A DNA stretch of 64,000 bases from Acidimicrobiia bacterium (GTDB lineage: Bacteria > Actinomycetota > Acidimicrobiia > Acidimicrobiales > Aldehydirespiratoraceae), in NCBI GenBank assembly GCA_022819505.1, contig JAJEHD010000015.1, positions 65,538-129,537 of the forward strand, in the 5' to 3' direction. Position numbers and translations under genes: made by a program. Shown piece by piece: positions 34,097 to 43,631 of this stretch (position 1 is its first letter; every line of letters starts with the position of its first letter). Below the pieces are notes generated by a model. It saw nothing but the letters and a program-made list of their open reading frames with translations. It had not been told where the DNA came from and did no database searches.

Positions 34097-35050
34097 TCAA
34101 CGGCCGGAGGCGAGGCGGCGGGAGATCAGGCCGGCCACCTCGTCGAGGGCGGGCCGCGATCGCGGCAGCGCAGCCTGGAAGCCCAGGAACCCGTGGATGG
34201 TTCGGGCTTGGTGCACCAACACGGTGTCCACCCCCGCGGCAGAGCACGCTCGCGCGTAGTCGACGCCCTGGTCCCTGAGCGGGTCCAGGCCCGCGGTCAC
34301 CACCACCGTGGGCGCCTGCCCGGCGAGGTCGGCCCGCAGCGGGCTCAGCTCGGTGGAGGTGCGGTCGACGCCGGCTGGGGCGTACTGGTCCCAGTACCAC
34401 TCCATGCGCTCGCGGGTGAGGAAGTAGCCCTCGGCCATCCCGATCATCGACCGGTCGTCAGTGCGGCAGTCGGTGATCGGGCACAGCACGGCGCACACGC
34501 CGAGGCTTGGACTCCCCCGATCCCGGGCCCTCAGGGCCGCGACCGCGGCCAGGTTTCCCCCGGCGCTGTCACCGGCTATTCCCAGCCGGTGCGGGTCGAC
34601 ATCCAGCCCCCCGCCGTTGGCGGCGGCCCACTCGAGAGCAGCCCACGTGTCCTCCACGGCCGCCGGGAATGGGTGCTCGGGCGCCAGGCGGTAGTCGACC
34701 GACAGCAGCCCGCAGCCGGTGCGGTTGGCCAGGGCCCGGCAGAGCCCGTCCTGGATGTCGAGATCGCCGACAACCCAGCCCCCGCCGTGCAGGTACACCA
34801 GCAGCGGAGGCGGCTCGGCGCACCGGGGCCGGTAAAGGCGCAGTCCGAGATCGCCTCCGGGGCCGTCGATAGAGAAGTCGGCGACATGGTCGACCGGCTC
34901 GGGCGGCCCCTTTAGTTCGGCGACGATCGGCGGGCGGGTCCGCATCGCCTCCAGGCTCGGCGGTCCGCCCGGTCCGCCGATGAGTCTCAGGACCCGGGCC
35001 ACGCCCTCGTCCAGCCGCTCAGGCGCCCCGCCCACTGCCCCGTTCCTCAT
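34097..35050 (-). CDS. Alpha/beta hydrolase of the hormone-sensitive-lipase (Abhydrolase_3) type
   Basis: A 317-residue esterase. The oxyanion-hole HGGG motif is in YLHGGGWVVG, the nucleophile elbow in GDSAGGNL (Ser about residue 163), the Asp in AGLDPLRDQG and the His in IHGFLGF. Members hydrolyse esters and carbamates of medium-sized organic molecules. It converges on the Rieske transcript (9 bases apart) and is divergent from the ABC transporter genes, across a 163-base gap containing regulon site 4; no matching promoter is obvious on its own strand. Confidence 0.9.
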   Translation of the reverse strand: MRNGAVGGAPERLDEGVARVLRLIGGPGGPPSLEAMRTRPPIVAELKGPPEPVDHVADFSIDGPGGDLGLRLYRPRCAEPPPLLVYLHGGGWVVGDLDIQDGLCRALANRTGCGLLSVDYRLAPEHPFPAAVEDTWAALEWAAANGGGLDVDPHRLGIAGDSAGGNLAAVAALRARDRGSPSLGVCAVLCPITDCRTDDRSMIGMAEGYFLTRERMEWYWDQYAPAGVDRTSTELSPLRADLAGQAPTVVVTAGLDPLRDQGVDYARACSAAGVDTVLVHQARTIHGFLGFQAALPRSRPALDEVAGLISRRLASGR

Positions 35051-35121
35051 CGCCGCTGGACACCCGGGAAGCTTGCCACAGTGATCCGATCGGCTCCCGC
35101 TCGCCCCTGTACACGTTCGGA

Positions 35122-35150
35122 TTGACTGCGAAGTGTCTGACCTTTAGCAT
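35122..35150 (+). promoter_or_regulatory. Promoter with embedded GTC-N-GAC operator (site 4)
   Basis: TTGACT (35122-35127), a 17-base spacer containing AAGTGTCTGACCTTT, and TAGCAT (35145-35150). The embedded 15-mer differs from that at site 3 by one base. It lies 64 bases upstream of the lipoprotein ATG and would drive the three ABC transporter genes. Confidence 0.68.
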
Positions 35151-35213
35151 CGACATCATTATCGGCAGCAGCACCGCCCGGTGCTGCTGAAGGCGATCCC
35201 GATGGGGGAAATG

Positions 35214-36515
35214 ATGACTTCACGACAGTTCCGACTCGGTTTTCGACTCCTAGCGGTCCTTCTGGCGCTCGGACTCGTGGCCGCCGCGTGCGGCGACGAC
35301 GACACGGATACCAGCGCGGCTGACGCCGCCGCTCTCCAGCAGGCACAGGCAGACGCGGCCACGGCCCAGGCGGCGGCCGATGCGGCGGCCGCCGCAGCCT
35401 CGGACGCTGCCGCCGCGCTCGAGGATGCCCTCGCCGAAGGGGCCGCGGATTCTGATGCGATAGCCGCGCTCGAGGCCGAATTGGCGGCTGCCCAGGAGGC
35501 GGCCGCCGCCGCAGCAGCTGCGGCCGAAGAGCCGATGGAAGAGGCGATGCCGGAGCTGTCCGGTGAGCTGGTGTGGTGGTCGGACTGGACCATCGAGCAG
35601 ACCGAGGCCTTCATCGACGCCTTCAACGAGGTCCACCCCGGCATCCAGGTGGAGTACACCCGCTCCGACGACGCCGAGATGTTCGATCGCTTCATGACCG
35701 AGTCCGAGGCGGGCACCATCGACGCCGACATCGCCATCATCGGCTGGGACGGCTTCTCCCGCATCTGGGAGAGCCTGGGCTACCTCCACGCCTTCGACTC
35801 CCCCAACAAGGGCAACATCCCGTCCGATCTGAGGGCCGCGTCCGGCGCCTGGTACACCTACGGCACCCTGCTCGAGGGCATCTGCTACAACACCGAGCGC
35901 ATCGAGGAGCTCGGCCTCGACCCGCTGGAGACCTGGAGCGACCTCGCCGACCCGCAGTACAGGGACGAGATCGTCATGCAGGACATCCTCAAGGTGGGCA
36001 GCGGCGCCCACGACATGATGATCGAGACCCGGGTGATGTGGGACGAGAACACCTGGGAGGAGTTCTGGGCGGGCTACGGCGCCAACAACGTGGTGTTCCA
36101 GCCCGACTACACCGCCGCCCAGCAGCAGCTGGTGCAGGGCAACTTCGCGGTGCTCGGACTGTGCTACCTCGACTTCGTGCAGCCCTCCATCGACCAGGGC
36201 GCCCCGGTGGTGTGGGTCGCGCCGGAGTTCGTGATCACGGTGGGCTTCACCGTCAACATCCCGGCGACCTCCGACAACAAGGAGAACGCCGAAGCCTTCG
36301 TCAACTACATCATCAGCGAGGAAGGCCAGGCCGCGGTGGCCAACATCGTCGGCCAGGTGCCGGCATGGCCCGACGCCCCGTATCCCCAGGCAGCCCTGGC
36401 CGCGGCGGGCAAGCCGACCATCCTGGCCCTGGGCACGCCCAAGGCTGAGGCCGAGTACAACAACAACGCCGAGTGGTACGTCGAGCGAGCCAAGGAATGG
36501 TTCGACCTGAGGTGA
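35214..36515 (+). CDS. ABC transporter substrate-binding lipoprotein (SBP_bac_8-type) with Ala-rich helical stalk
   Basis: A 433-residue extracellular binding protein. The lipoprotein signal has lipobox LVAAAC (Cys about residue 26). An Ala/Asp/Glu-rich helical or coiled-coil stalk lies at about residues 35-115, and the periplasmic-binding fold begins at SGELVWWSDWT and continues to the end (NIPATSDNKENAEAFVNYI). The fold resembles binding proteins for polyamines, iron(III) or other small organic cations (PotD/FbpA group). I chose the second of two adjacent ATGs because GGGGGA is then 5 bases upstream. It heads a three-gene importer operon; the ligand may be the island's substrate. Confidence 0.9.
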   Translation: MTSRQFRLGFRLLAVLLALGLVAAACGDDDTDTSAADAAALQQAQADAATAQAAADAAAAAASDAAAALEDALAEGAADSDAIAALEAELAAAQEAAAAAAAAAEEPMEEAMPELSGELVWWSDWTIEQTEAFIDAFNEVHPGIQVEYTRSDDAEMFDRFMTESEAGTIDADIAIIGWDGFSRIWESLGYLHAFDSPNKGNIPSDLRAASGAWYTYGTLLEGICYNTERIEELGLDPLETWSDLADPQYRDEIVMQDILKVGSGAHDMMIETRVMWDENTWEEFWAGYGANNVVFQPDYTAAQQQLVQGNFAVLGLCYLDFVQPSIDQGAPVVWVAPEFVITVGFTVNIPATSDNKENAEAFVNYIISEEGQAAVANIVGQVPAWPDAPYPQAALAAAGKPTILALGTPKAEAEYNNNAEWYVERAKEWFDLR

Positions 36516-37606
36516 CATCACCGCTGGAGGACCAGCTCGCCCTGCGGGCCGACGACCTCCACAAGAAGTTCGGCGCGGTCACCGCGCTGGCGGGTGTCAG
36601 CTTCTCGATCCGCACAGGAGAGTTCGTAACCCTCCTGGGACCGAGCGGCTGCGGCAAGTCGACGATCCTGCGGATCCTCGCAGGGATCGAGACGCCGACC
36701 CGCGGCGCGGTGGCCATCGGCGGCAAGGTGGTCAACGACACCGAGCGTCGGGTCCTCATTCCACCCGAGCGGCGCGACCTCAGCATGGTGTTCCAGTCGT
36801 ACGCGGTGTGGCCCCACATGAGCGTGGCCGCCAACGTCGGCTTCCCGCTGCGCTACCGCAAGGTGCCCCGCAGCGAGCGCCGGGACCGGGTGACCGAGGC
36901 GCTGCGGGCCGTCCGCATGGAGGAGTACGTCGACCGCTTCCCCCACCAGCTCTCCGGCGGGCAGCAGCAGCGGGTGGCGGTGGCCCGCTCCATCGTGGGC
37001 CACCCCGCGCTGCTGCTGCTCGATGAGCCGCTGTCCAACCTCGACGCCCGCCTGCGCGAGGACATGCGGGTCGAGCTGAAGCGGCTCCACCTGGAGCTGG
37101 GCCTGACCATGCTGTACGTGACCCACGACCAGTCCGAGGCGCTGGCCATGTCGGACCGGATCCTGGTGATGGACCACGGGCTGGTACTGCAGGAGGGCAC
37201 CCCCGAGGAGGTCTACCGCGCACCTGGGTCGCTGACGGTGGCCCGCTTCCTGGGCGTCAAGAACATCGTCGCCGGCAGGCTGACGGGCGACGATGTGGTG
37301 GAGGCGCTGGGCGGATCCCTGCCCGCCACCGTGGCCGAGCCGATGGCGCCGGGCACCGAGGTGGCGGTGGCGATCCGGCCCGACGGTTTCAGCCTGGCCG
37401 CGGAGGGGTCGTCCCGGCCCACCATCTCCGGTGAGATCCGGCTGGCGCAGTTCCTGGGCGGCGCCTACGAGCACGAGATCGACGCGGGCGGAACCATGGT
37501 GATCGCCCAGTCGCCGCAGCGGCTGGGAGCGCGGGGCGACACCGTGGACCTGTCGATAGACCCAGAGGCGGTCATCGCCTTCCCGGCCGACGACACCGTC
37601 TCGTGA
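36512..37606 (+). CDS. ABC transporter ATP-binding protein (PotA/FbpC type)
   Basis: A 364-residue ATPase. Walker A is GPSGCGKST (about residues 47-55), the signature LSGGQQQRVA, Walker B LLLLDEP, and the switch His follows in YVTHDQ. A C-terminal TOBE-like domain (about 285-360: GTEVAVAIRPDGFSL) is typical of importers for polyamines, iron or sugars. The GTG overlaps the binding-protein stop (GTGA), and its own stop overlaps the permease start in the same way, so all three subunits are made in step. Confidence 0.95.
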   Translation: MTSPLEDQLALRADDLHKKFGAVTALAGVSFSIRTGEFVTLLGPSGCGKSTILRILAGIETPTRGAVAIGGKVVNDTERRVLIPPERRDLSMVFQSYAVWPHMSVAANVGFPLRYRKVPRSERRDRVTEALRAVRMEEYVDRFPHQLSGGQQQRVAVARSIVGHPALLLLDEPLSNLDARLREDMRVELKRLHLELGLTMLYVTHDQSEALAMSDRILVMDHGLVLQEGTPEEVYRAPGSLTVARFLGVKNIVAGRLTGDDVVEALGGSLPATVAEPMAPGTEVAVAIRPDGFSLAAEGSSRPTISGEIRLAQFLGGAYEHEIDAGGTMVIAQSPQRLGARGDTVDLSIDPEAVIAFPADDTVS

Positions 37607-39384
37607 CCGGCACCAGCACCGAACCGGGCGCACCCGTCACCGACCAGCCGCCGGACCCGGCTCCGGCCGGCACCACGCTGTGGGCTGCGGCCCGACAGAA
37701 GGTGGTGTCGTTCCCGTTCGCCCTGCGGGTCGTGCTGAGCGTCGTGGTGTTCACTCTGGTGCTGCTGCCGTTCTACCGGCTGATCCTGGGTTCGTTCCAG
37801 GAGGGCGGCCCGCCCGAACGGGGCCCGCTGACCCTGCAGAACTACCGCGACACTTTCGACAAGTCCAGCGACATCATCGGCAACACGCTGGAGTTCGCGG
37901 TAGGCCAGACGCTGGTGCCGCTGGTGATCGGCGTGCTGCTGGCCTGGGTGGTGACCCGAACCGACGTCCCGTGGCGAGGCGTGTGGGAGTTCGCCACCAT
38001 CGGGCTGTACTTCATCCCGCTGCTGGCCGCCGGCACGGCCTGGAGCATCCTGCTCGGCGGGCGCAACGGCATGCTCAACGAGATCATCCGGGCGGTCACG
38101 CCGTGGGACGGCTTCGACGTCTACTCCATGTCGGGGATGATCTTCGTGCAGTCGCTGTACCTGGTCCCGCTGGTGTTCCTGGTGGTGGCGGCCAGCATGC
38201 GCAACGTGTCGCCCGACTACGAGCACGCCGCCCGGATCAACGGGGCGTCGCCTCTGTCGGTGTTCTTCCGGGTCACGCTGGGCGTGTCCCGCCCCGCCCT
38301 GCTGTCGGCCGCGGTGCTGTGCTTCATCATCGGGCTCGGCTCGATGGAGATCCCCTTGCTGTTCGGGTTCCCGGCCAAGGAGCACGTCTTCACCACTGAC
38401 ATCTTCCATGCCCTGCGGGTGCGGATGCCCCGCGAGCACGGCCGGGCCTCGGCCACCGGGGTGGTGCTGCTGGCCGCGTCCTTCGTGGTGCTGATCGCCT
38501 ACCTGCGGTCGATCCGCCACAGCGAGCGCTACGTGACCGTGAGCGGCAAGGGCAGCCAGGAGACCCCCACCCGGCTGGGACGCTGGCGCTGGGTGGTGTT
38601 CGCGGCGTGCTGCGGGTTCTTCTTCTTCACGATGATCCTGCCGTTCATTGCGGTGGTGGTGGGCTCGCTGCTGCCCTACATCGGCCGACCCGACACCGAG
38701 CTGCTGGCCCAGTCGTCGCTGGAGAACTACCGCCAGCTCAGCGACAACCCGATCCTGTGGCGATCACTCAAGAACAGCCTTACGCTGTCGCTGGGGTCAG
38801 GGCTGTTCGTGATGGTCTTCGGCGCGCTGGTCGCCTACTGCGTGGTCCGGTTCAAGGGCCGCTGGAGCCGCACCATCGACTACGGCGCCAGCCTGCCCCT
38901 CATGGTTCCCGCGGTGGTGATGGCCACCTCGCTGCTCTACACCTACATCACCTTCAGCCTGCCGGGGGGCTTCTCGATCTACGGCACGCTGTGGATCATG
39001 GCCATGGCCTACGTCGTGTACTTCCTGCCGGTGGCGGTGCGCCAGATGACCGGCCCGGTGGTGCAGCTGTCGGCCGACCTCGAGCACGCCAGCCGCATCT
39101 CGGGCGCCGGCAACCTGGCCACCATGGGTCGCATCGTGCTGCCCATCCTGCGACCGGCCCTGCTGGGAGGGCTGATCCTGGCGTTCATCACCTACATGCG
39201 GGAGTTCACCCTGTCGGTGCTGCTGTTCCGGTCAGGCACCGAGGTGATCACCACCGTGATGTACAGCTTCTACAACAACGGCCGGCTGCCCTTCGTGGCC
39301 GCCATCTCGGTCGGCCTGTGGGTGGCCGGCATGCTGTTGATGGTCATCCTGCGCTTCGTCCTGAAGGCCCGAATCACCTTCTAG
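37603..39384 (+). CDS. ABC transporter permease, two fused MetI-type domains (FbpB-like)
   Basis: A 593-residue protein with about 12 membrane helices in two homologous halves, each ending in an EAA loop: EHAARINGASPLSVFFRV (about residue 206) and EHASRISGAGNLATMGRI (about residue 494). One polypeptide therefore replaces the usual permease pair, as in FbpB-type iron and thiamine transporters. The N-terminus is a 25-residue Pro/Thr-rich cytoplasmic lead. The GTG overlaps the ATPase stop (GTGA). It converges on the MmgE/PrpD gene with only 8 bases between stops. Confidence 0.94.
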   Translation: MTGTSTEPGAPVTDQPPDPAPAGTTLWAAARQKVVSFPFALRVVLSVVVFTLVLLPFYRLILGSFQEGGPPERGPLTLQNYRDTFDKSSDIIGNTLEFAVGQTLVPLVIGVLLAWVVTRTDVPWRGVWEFATIGLYFIPLLAAGTAWSILLGGRNGMLNEIIRAVTPWDGFDVYSMSGMIFVQSLYLVPLVFLVVAASMRNVSPDYEHAARINGASPLSVFFRVTLGVSRPALLSAAVLCFIIGLGSMEIPLLFGFPAKEHVFTTDIFHALRVRMPREHGRASATGVVLLAASFVVLIAYLRSIRHSERYVTVSGKGSQETPTRLGRWRWVVFAACCGFFFFTMILPFIAVVVGSLLPYIGRPDTELLAQSSLENYRQLSDNPILWRSLKNSLTLSLGSGLFVMVFGALVAYCVVRFKGRWSRTIDYGASLPLMVPAVVMATSLLYTYITFSLPGGFSIYGTLWIMAMAYVVYFLPVAVRQMTGPVVQLSADLEHASRISGAGNLATMGRIVLPILRPALLGGLILAFITYMREFTLSVLLFRSGTEVITTVMYSFYNNGRLPFVAAISVGLWVAGMLLMVILRFVLKARITF

Positions 39385-39392
39385 AACGCGGG

Positions 39393-40772
39393 CTAGGTGA
39401 GGCTGTCTAGGAGGGCCTTCCAGGAGCCGGGGGCTCCCATGCTCAGGGCGTGCTCGGCGATGGCGGCCCTCGCTTCGGCGCTGTAGACGGGCGACGCCAG
39501 GTCGTCGAACTTCTCGCGGCACTCCTCGTAGGTGAACGGGTTGCCGGGGTCGCCCTTGGGGTCGTCGACCCGCTGGGTGTGGGTGTCCCCGCTGCGGGTG
39601 GTGACCCGAGCCCAGGCCCGCCACTTGTCGGGGAAGTCGCGGTCGATCTCGGGATCGACCTCGTAGTCCACCCGGTCCATGAGGGCCACCGCGGCCGGGT
39701 CGGCCAGCCTGGCCTCGTCGTACTCGGCCAGGCCGGCCCGGCCCCACAGCAGGGCTGCGGCCGCGCCGAAGGGCAGGCTGAACTGGGCGTCCACCACCGA
39801 CGCCGGCCGGCGCTTGGACGCCGCCGGCTCGGCCACGATGTCGACGGCCACCGACGGGATCCCTATCACCACCGATTCGACGTCGTCGACGCTCAGGCCG
39901 TGGACGGAGCGGATGGCCAGCAGCGCGTCGATGGCGCCCTGGTTGTAGCGGCAGCAGGTGTGGCGCTTGATGCTGGTGGACACCACCTCGAGCGGCCACT
40001 GGCCCCAGCCCTCCATCAGCCGCTCGGGCTCGGGGGCCTCGCTGTGGGAGGCCAGGAAGCCGCGCTCGCCGCAGATGCCGTCGTCGGTGCCGACAAAGCC
40101 GTCGGCCGCCAGCAGCCCGGCCTCCACGCCGTTGCGGGCCGCCAGCGCCGGATGGAGGCGCTTGGTCCAGGCGCCGTCGCAGAGGAACTCCATGCTGCCC
40201 GAGGCCATCGAGGCCGCGATCCCGATAGCGGAGTTGATCCCGCCCGCATCGAGACCGAGAGCGGCCGCGGCGGCGGCCGCCGCGCCCAGCGCTCCGATGG
40301 TGCCGGTGGGATGGAAGTGGCGGGCGTAGTGGGACGCAGGGTCGGCGGCCCGGCCGGCGCGGCACATCACCTCGAAGCCGATCACCACCGCCCGCACCAG
40401 GTCCCGCTCGTCCCCACCGGCCAGCGCGGTGGCGGCCATGGCCGCCGGGTACATCACCACGCCGGGATGGCTGGAGGACGAGTTGTGCACGTCGTCGTAC
40501 TCGATGCAGTGGCCGGCGACCGCGTTGGCCATCGAAGCCGGGACCGCGGCCGCGGAAACGCCCGCGCCGATCACAGGAAGCTCGGCGCTCTCGTCATGGG
40601 CGAAGCGGCCCATGGTGCGCCGGAACGCCGCCGCGGTGTCGGTGACCGACCCGGCCGCGGCCACCCCGAGATGGTCGAGCAGCAGGCGGCGCACCGCCTC
40701 GATCTCCGGCTCGGAGAGGGCATCGAAGGAGATGCCGGAAACGGCCTCGGCCAGTTGTCTGGTTCTGTTCAT
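39393..40772 (-). CDS. MmgE/PrpD family protein
   Basis: A 459-residue protein of the 2-methylcitrate dehydratase/iminodisuccinate epimerase superfamily. It has HCIEYDDVHNSSSSHPGVV near residue 88, HPTGTIGALGAAAAAA, WTKRLHPALAARNG and KRHTCCRYNQGAIDALL, all positions typical of MmgE/PrpD. No other methylcitrate-cycle genes are nearby, so the substrate is probably a different hydroxy- or imino-acid. Last gene of the seven-gene minus-strand run from 46661; it starts 35 bases after the acyl-CoA dehydrogenase stop. Confidence 0.92.
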   Translation of the reverse strand: MNRTRQLAEAVSGISFDALSEPEIEAVRRLLLDHLGVAAAGSVTDTAAAFRRTMGRFAHDESAELPVIGAGVSAAAVPASMANAVAGHCIEYDDVHNSSSSHPGVVMYPAAMAATALAGGDERDLVRAVVIGFEVMCRAGRAADPASHYARHFHPTGTIGALGAAAAAAAALGLDAGGINSAIGIAASMASGSMEFLCDGAWTKRLHPALAARNGVEAGLLAADGFVGTDDGICGERGFLASHSEAPEPERLMEGWGQWPLEVVSTSIKRHTCCRYNQGAIDALLAIRSVHGLSVDDVESVVIGIPSVAVDIVAEPAASKRRPASVVDAQFSLPFGAAAALLWGRAGLAEYDEARLADPAAVALMDRVDYEVDPEIDRDFPDKWRAWARVTTRSGDTHTQRVDDPKGDPGNPFTYEECREKFDDLASPVYSAEARAAIAEHALSMGAPGSWKALLDSLT

Positions 40773-40806
40773 CCGGCAGTCTCCTTGAAGTCGGAAATGG
40801 CGACGA

Positions 40807-41967
40807 TCAGCCGCCGCGGGCCCGCCTCATCAGGCCTTTGGCGATGATCGTGCGCTGGATCTCGTTGGTGCCCTCCCCGATGGCCATCAGCGGCGCGTCC
40901 CGGTAGAGCCTCTCGATCTCCAGCTCGGTCGAGTAGCCGTAGCTGCCGTGGATGCGCATGGACTCCATCGACGCCTTGATGGCCGCCTCCGAGGCGAAGT
41001 ACTTGGCCATACCCGCTTCCACGTCGGCCCGCAGGCCCTCGTCGATCCGGTTGGCGGCCCAGCGGGTCAGCAGCCGGGCCGCCTCGATCTCGGTCGCCAT
41101 GTCGGCCAGCTTGAGCTGGATGGCCTGGAACTCGCCGATGGGCTGACCGAAGGCCTCCCGCTCCATGGAGTACGCCAGCGCGGCGTCGAAGGCGGCCTGG
41201 GCCACGCCCACGCCCCGGGCCGCGATGTTGATGCGGCCCACCTCCAAGCCCGACATCACCTGCTTGAACCCCAGGCCCTCGGAGCCGCCGAGGAGGTTGT
41301 CGACGGGAACCCTCACGTCGTCCAGCACGACCTCGCACGACTCCGGGCCCTTGTAGCCCAGCTTCCCGAGGTCGCGCAGCACCTCCAGGCCGGGAGTGCC
41401 GGCCTCCACCATCAGCACGCTCATGCCCCGGTGGCGGGGCACCGCGTCGGGGTCGGTCTTGACCAGCACCGGCAGTGGGTTGGCGAACCGGGCGTTGGTG
41501 ATCCAGGTCTTGGTGCCCCGGATCACGTACTCATCGCCGTCGCGCCACGCCCGGGTGGAGATGCCCTGGAGGTCGCTGCCCGCGCCGGGCTCGGTGAGGG
41601 CGATGGCGGTGCGACGCTCGCCGGTGGCCAGCTCCGGCAGCCATCGCTGCTTCTGCTCGGTGGTGCCGTGGTTGGTGATCATCCGGCAGCTCAGCGAGTG
41701 GCTGCCCAGGATGCCGGCGATCCCCATCCAGCCCATGGAGATCTCCTCGAACACCAGGCTCATCGACACGGTGTCGAGGTCGAGCCCGCCGTACTCGGCG
41801 CCGACAGTGATGCCGAACAGGCCCATCCCGGCCATCTTGGCCACGATCTCGGTGGGGTACTGGCCCGACTGCTCCATCTCGCGGGCCACCGGCTTGATCT
41901 CGGTGTTGACGAACTGCCGCAGCACGTCCTGGAACATCTGCTGCTCTTCGTTCAGCTCGAAGTCCAT
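40807..41967 (-). CDS. Acyl-CoA dehydrogenase
   Basis: A 386-residue FAD-dependent acyl-CoA dehydrogenase, full length. FAD-contact segments are ALTEPGAGSDLQGIST and TKTWITNA; DMATEIEAARLLTRWAA helps form the tetramer. The C-terminal GEGTNEIQRTIIAKGL carries the catalytic glutamate of the short-chain/branched-chain type. It probably introduces a double bond into a CoA ester produced with help of the CoA transferase. Part of the minus-strand run downstream of site 5, between ridA copy 2 and mmgE. Confidence 0.94.
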   Translation of the reverse strand: MDFELNEEQQMFQDVLRQFVNTEIKPVAREMEQSGQYPTEIVAKMAGMGLFGITVGAEYGGLDLDTVSMSLVFEEISMGWMGIAGILGSHSLSCRMITNHGTTEQKQRWLPELATGERRTAIALTEPGAGSDLQGISTRAWRDGDEYVIRGTKTWITNARFANPLPVLVKTDPDAVPRHRGMSVLMVEAGTPGLEVLRDLGKLGYKGPESCEVVLDDVRVPVDNLLGGSEGLGFKQVMSGLEVGRINIAARGVGVAQAAFDAALAYSMEREAFGQPIGEFQAIQLKLADMATEIEAARLLTRWAANRIDEGLRADVEAGMAKYFASEAAIKASMESMRIHGSYGYSTELEIERLYRDAPLMAIGEGTNEIQRTIIAKGLMRRARGG

Positions 41968-42018
41968 CTCAGGAACCTTCCCCCGGATTGCAGTGCTGCC
42001 GACTCATGGCTGCGGCGG

Positions 42019-42417
42019 TCAGGTCGCCGCGATGACGTCGATCTCGATGAGCATGCCCTCGATGGCGAAGTTGCGCACCTCGATCATGGTGGACACCGGC
42101 AGCCGCTCGTCGGTGAAGAACTCGCTGCGTACCTCCCGCACCGGCCACTTGTGGTTGTCGATGTCGAGCAGGTACACGGTCATGTCGCAGATGTCGTCGA
42201 GCGTCGCGCCGGCCGCCTCCAGTTCCTTCTCGATGATCTGGAAGCACACCCTGGTCTGCTCGCGGATGTCGTCGGAGACGATCTTGAGGTCGGGCCCCAC
42301 CGCGGCCATGCCGGCCACGAAGATCAGGCTCTGCGGGTTGGTGACCTTCACCACATGGCTGTAGCTGCGGTTGCTGGAGTCCCACAGACCCTCGGGGTTG
42401 ATGACTTCCTTAGGCAC
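42019..42417 (-). CDS. RidA/YjgF family protein, copy 2
   Basis: A 132-residue RidA-fold protein. It has LIFVAGMAAVGPDLKIV, ICDMTVYLLDID and the C-terminal FAIEGMLIEIDVIAA. The start is GTG at 42417, as GGGAGGA stands 4-5 bases upstream; the longer frame begins inside the preceding amidinotransferase gene. It belongs to a different subgroup from copy 1 at 23537. It lies between an amidinotransferase-fold gene and an acyl-CoA dehydrogenase, consistent with removal of an imine/enamine formed from an amine substrate. Confidence 0.9.
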   Translation of the reverse strand: MPKEVINPEGLWDSSNRSYSHVVKVTNPQSLIFVAGMAAVGPDLKIVSDDIREQTRVCFQIIEKELEAAGATLDDICDMTVYLLDIDNHKWPVREVRSEFFTDERLPVSTMIEVRNFAIEGMLIEIDVIAAT

Positions 42418-42443
42418 GATTCCTCCCGGATAACGCGATTCGC

Positions 42444-43604
42444 TCAGTCGGTCGAGTAGGGGCCCTTCTCGCGCCAAACCTGGCCGGTGGAGCAGTGCAG
42501 GCCGCCGCCCTCCTTCATGAACTCCGAGTATGGGACCTCGACTACCTCAACGCCCGCGGCTCGCACCTTGGCGATGCTCTCGGTGGCCTCGGCGTGCATC
42601 ACCACCAGCCCCGGCTCCAGCGGCAGGATGTTGGCCGGCGCGAACTGGGCCTGCTCGGAATGCTCAACCTCGACGATGGTGTAGCCCCGCTTGCGCAGCC
42701 ACTCCAGCGTGGCGAAGTCGAGGCCCGGCGAGTAGGTGATCACCTTGCGCAGGTCCAGCGGGGCGATGTACAGGTCGGGGTGGTGGCCAACACCGCTGGG
42801 CGCGTCGTAGTACTTCGAGCCGGGGAACTCGATGTGCAGGAAGGTCATGTCGTCGGTGTCGAGGCCGGCCGAGCGGGCTATCACCGGCTTCATCTGCTCG
42901 AGGCCCTCGTCATTGAACGCCATGCCGTTGCCGGAGACGAACACGTCCTCGGCCAGGAAATGGCAGGGACCGATCTCGAAGATGCCGGTGCCGGCCACCG
43001 CGCACAGCACGGGAACGCCCAGCCGGGTCCACGCCCACAGCGCCAGGTACTCGGCCCGGCCGTAGGCCAGAGGCTGGACCCCCCGCTTGGGAAGCACCGA
43101 CCCGCCCCGCAGCACGAACAACTCGGCCGCGGCCCAGGTGCTCTTGGCCGGGCCGAAAGCGCTCACCGGGGGCTGCGGGAACTCCACCCGGTGCACGATC
43201 ACGCCGTTGGCCTCCAGCGCGGCCTCGTAGGCCAGGCTCTGGTCGATCATCTTGGGTATGTCGATGCTGGAGTAGGCGTCGGCCATCTGCGGGAAGTAGG
43301 CCGGGTCGAGGTCCTGGTAGGCGAACTTCTCGGACTCGGTGATCTCCGTCAGCACCACCTCGCGCAGCTTGCCGATGCCGTTCTTGCCGCACTCGCGGCC
43401 CCACACCTTGGGGTAGATCTCGAGATGGTCGATGTTGTGCCATACGTCGGTGGTGGGCCGCTGGCCCTTGATGTACCCCGGCATCTGCTCCAGGGTGAAC
43501 TCACCGTCCCGCAGCCGGCGCTGCGTCTCGGCGATCCGGTCCGCATAGACGGGTGCCATGGGTGGCATGGTCGGTACGTCCGACCCGACGACGTCGATTG
43601 TCAT
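42444..43604 (-). CDS. Amidinotransferase/deiminase-fold (guanidine-modifying) enzyme, copy 2
   Basis: A 386-residue member of the guanidino-group-modifying superfamily, resembling glycine amidinotransferase. A candidate triad is visible: Asp in LAEDVFVSG, His in GHHPDLYIAPL and Cys in GGGLHCSTGQVWREKG near the C-terminus, matching the GGGFHCWT...RRRG end of animal glycine amidinotransferase. It is clearly paralogous to the protein at 45507-46661 over its full length. It may transfer, hydrolyse or bind a guanidino group; which one cannot be told. ATG start; part of the minus-strand transcript from site 5. Confidence 0.85.
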   Translation of the reverse strand: MTIDVVGSDVPTMPPMAPVYADRIAETQRRLRDGEFTLEQMPGYIKGQRPTTDVWHNIDHLEIYPKVWGRECGKNGIGKLREVVLTEITESEKFAYQDLDPAYFPQMADAYSSIDIPKMIDQSLAYEAALEANGVIVHRVEFPQPPVSAFGPAKSTWAAAELFVLRGGSVLPKRGVQPLAYGRAEYLALWAWTRLGVPVLCAVAGTGIFEIGPCHFLAEDVFVSGNGMAFNDEGLEQMKPVIARSAGLDTDDMTFLHIEFPGSKYYDAPSGVGHHPDLYIAPLDLRKVITYSPGLDFATLEWLRKRGYTIVEVEHSEQAQFAPANILPLEPGLVVMHAEATESIAKVRAAGVEVVEVPYSEFMKEGGGLHCSTGQVWREKGPYSTD

Positions 43605-43631
43605 AGCAGTTCCCCTTCTACGATCCTTCGG

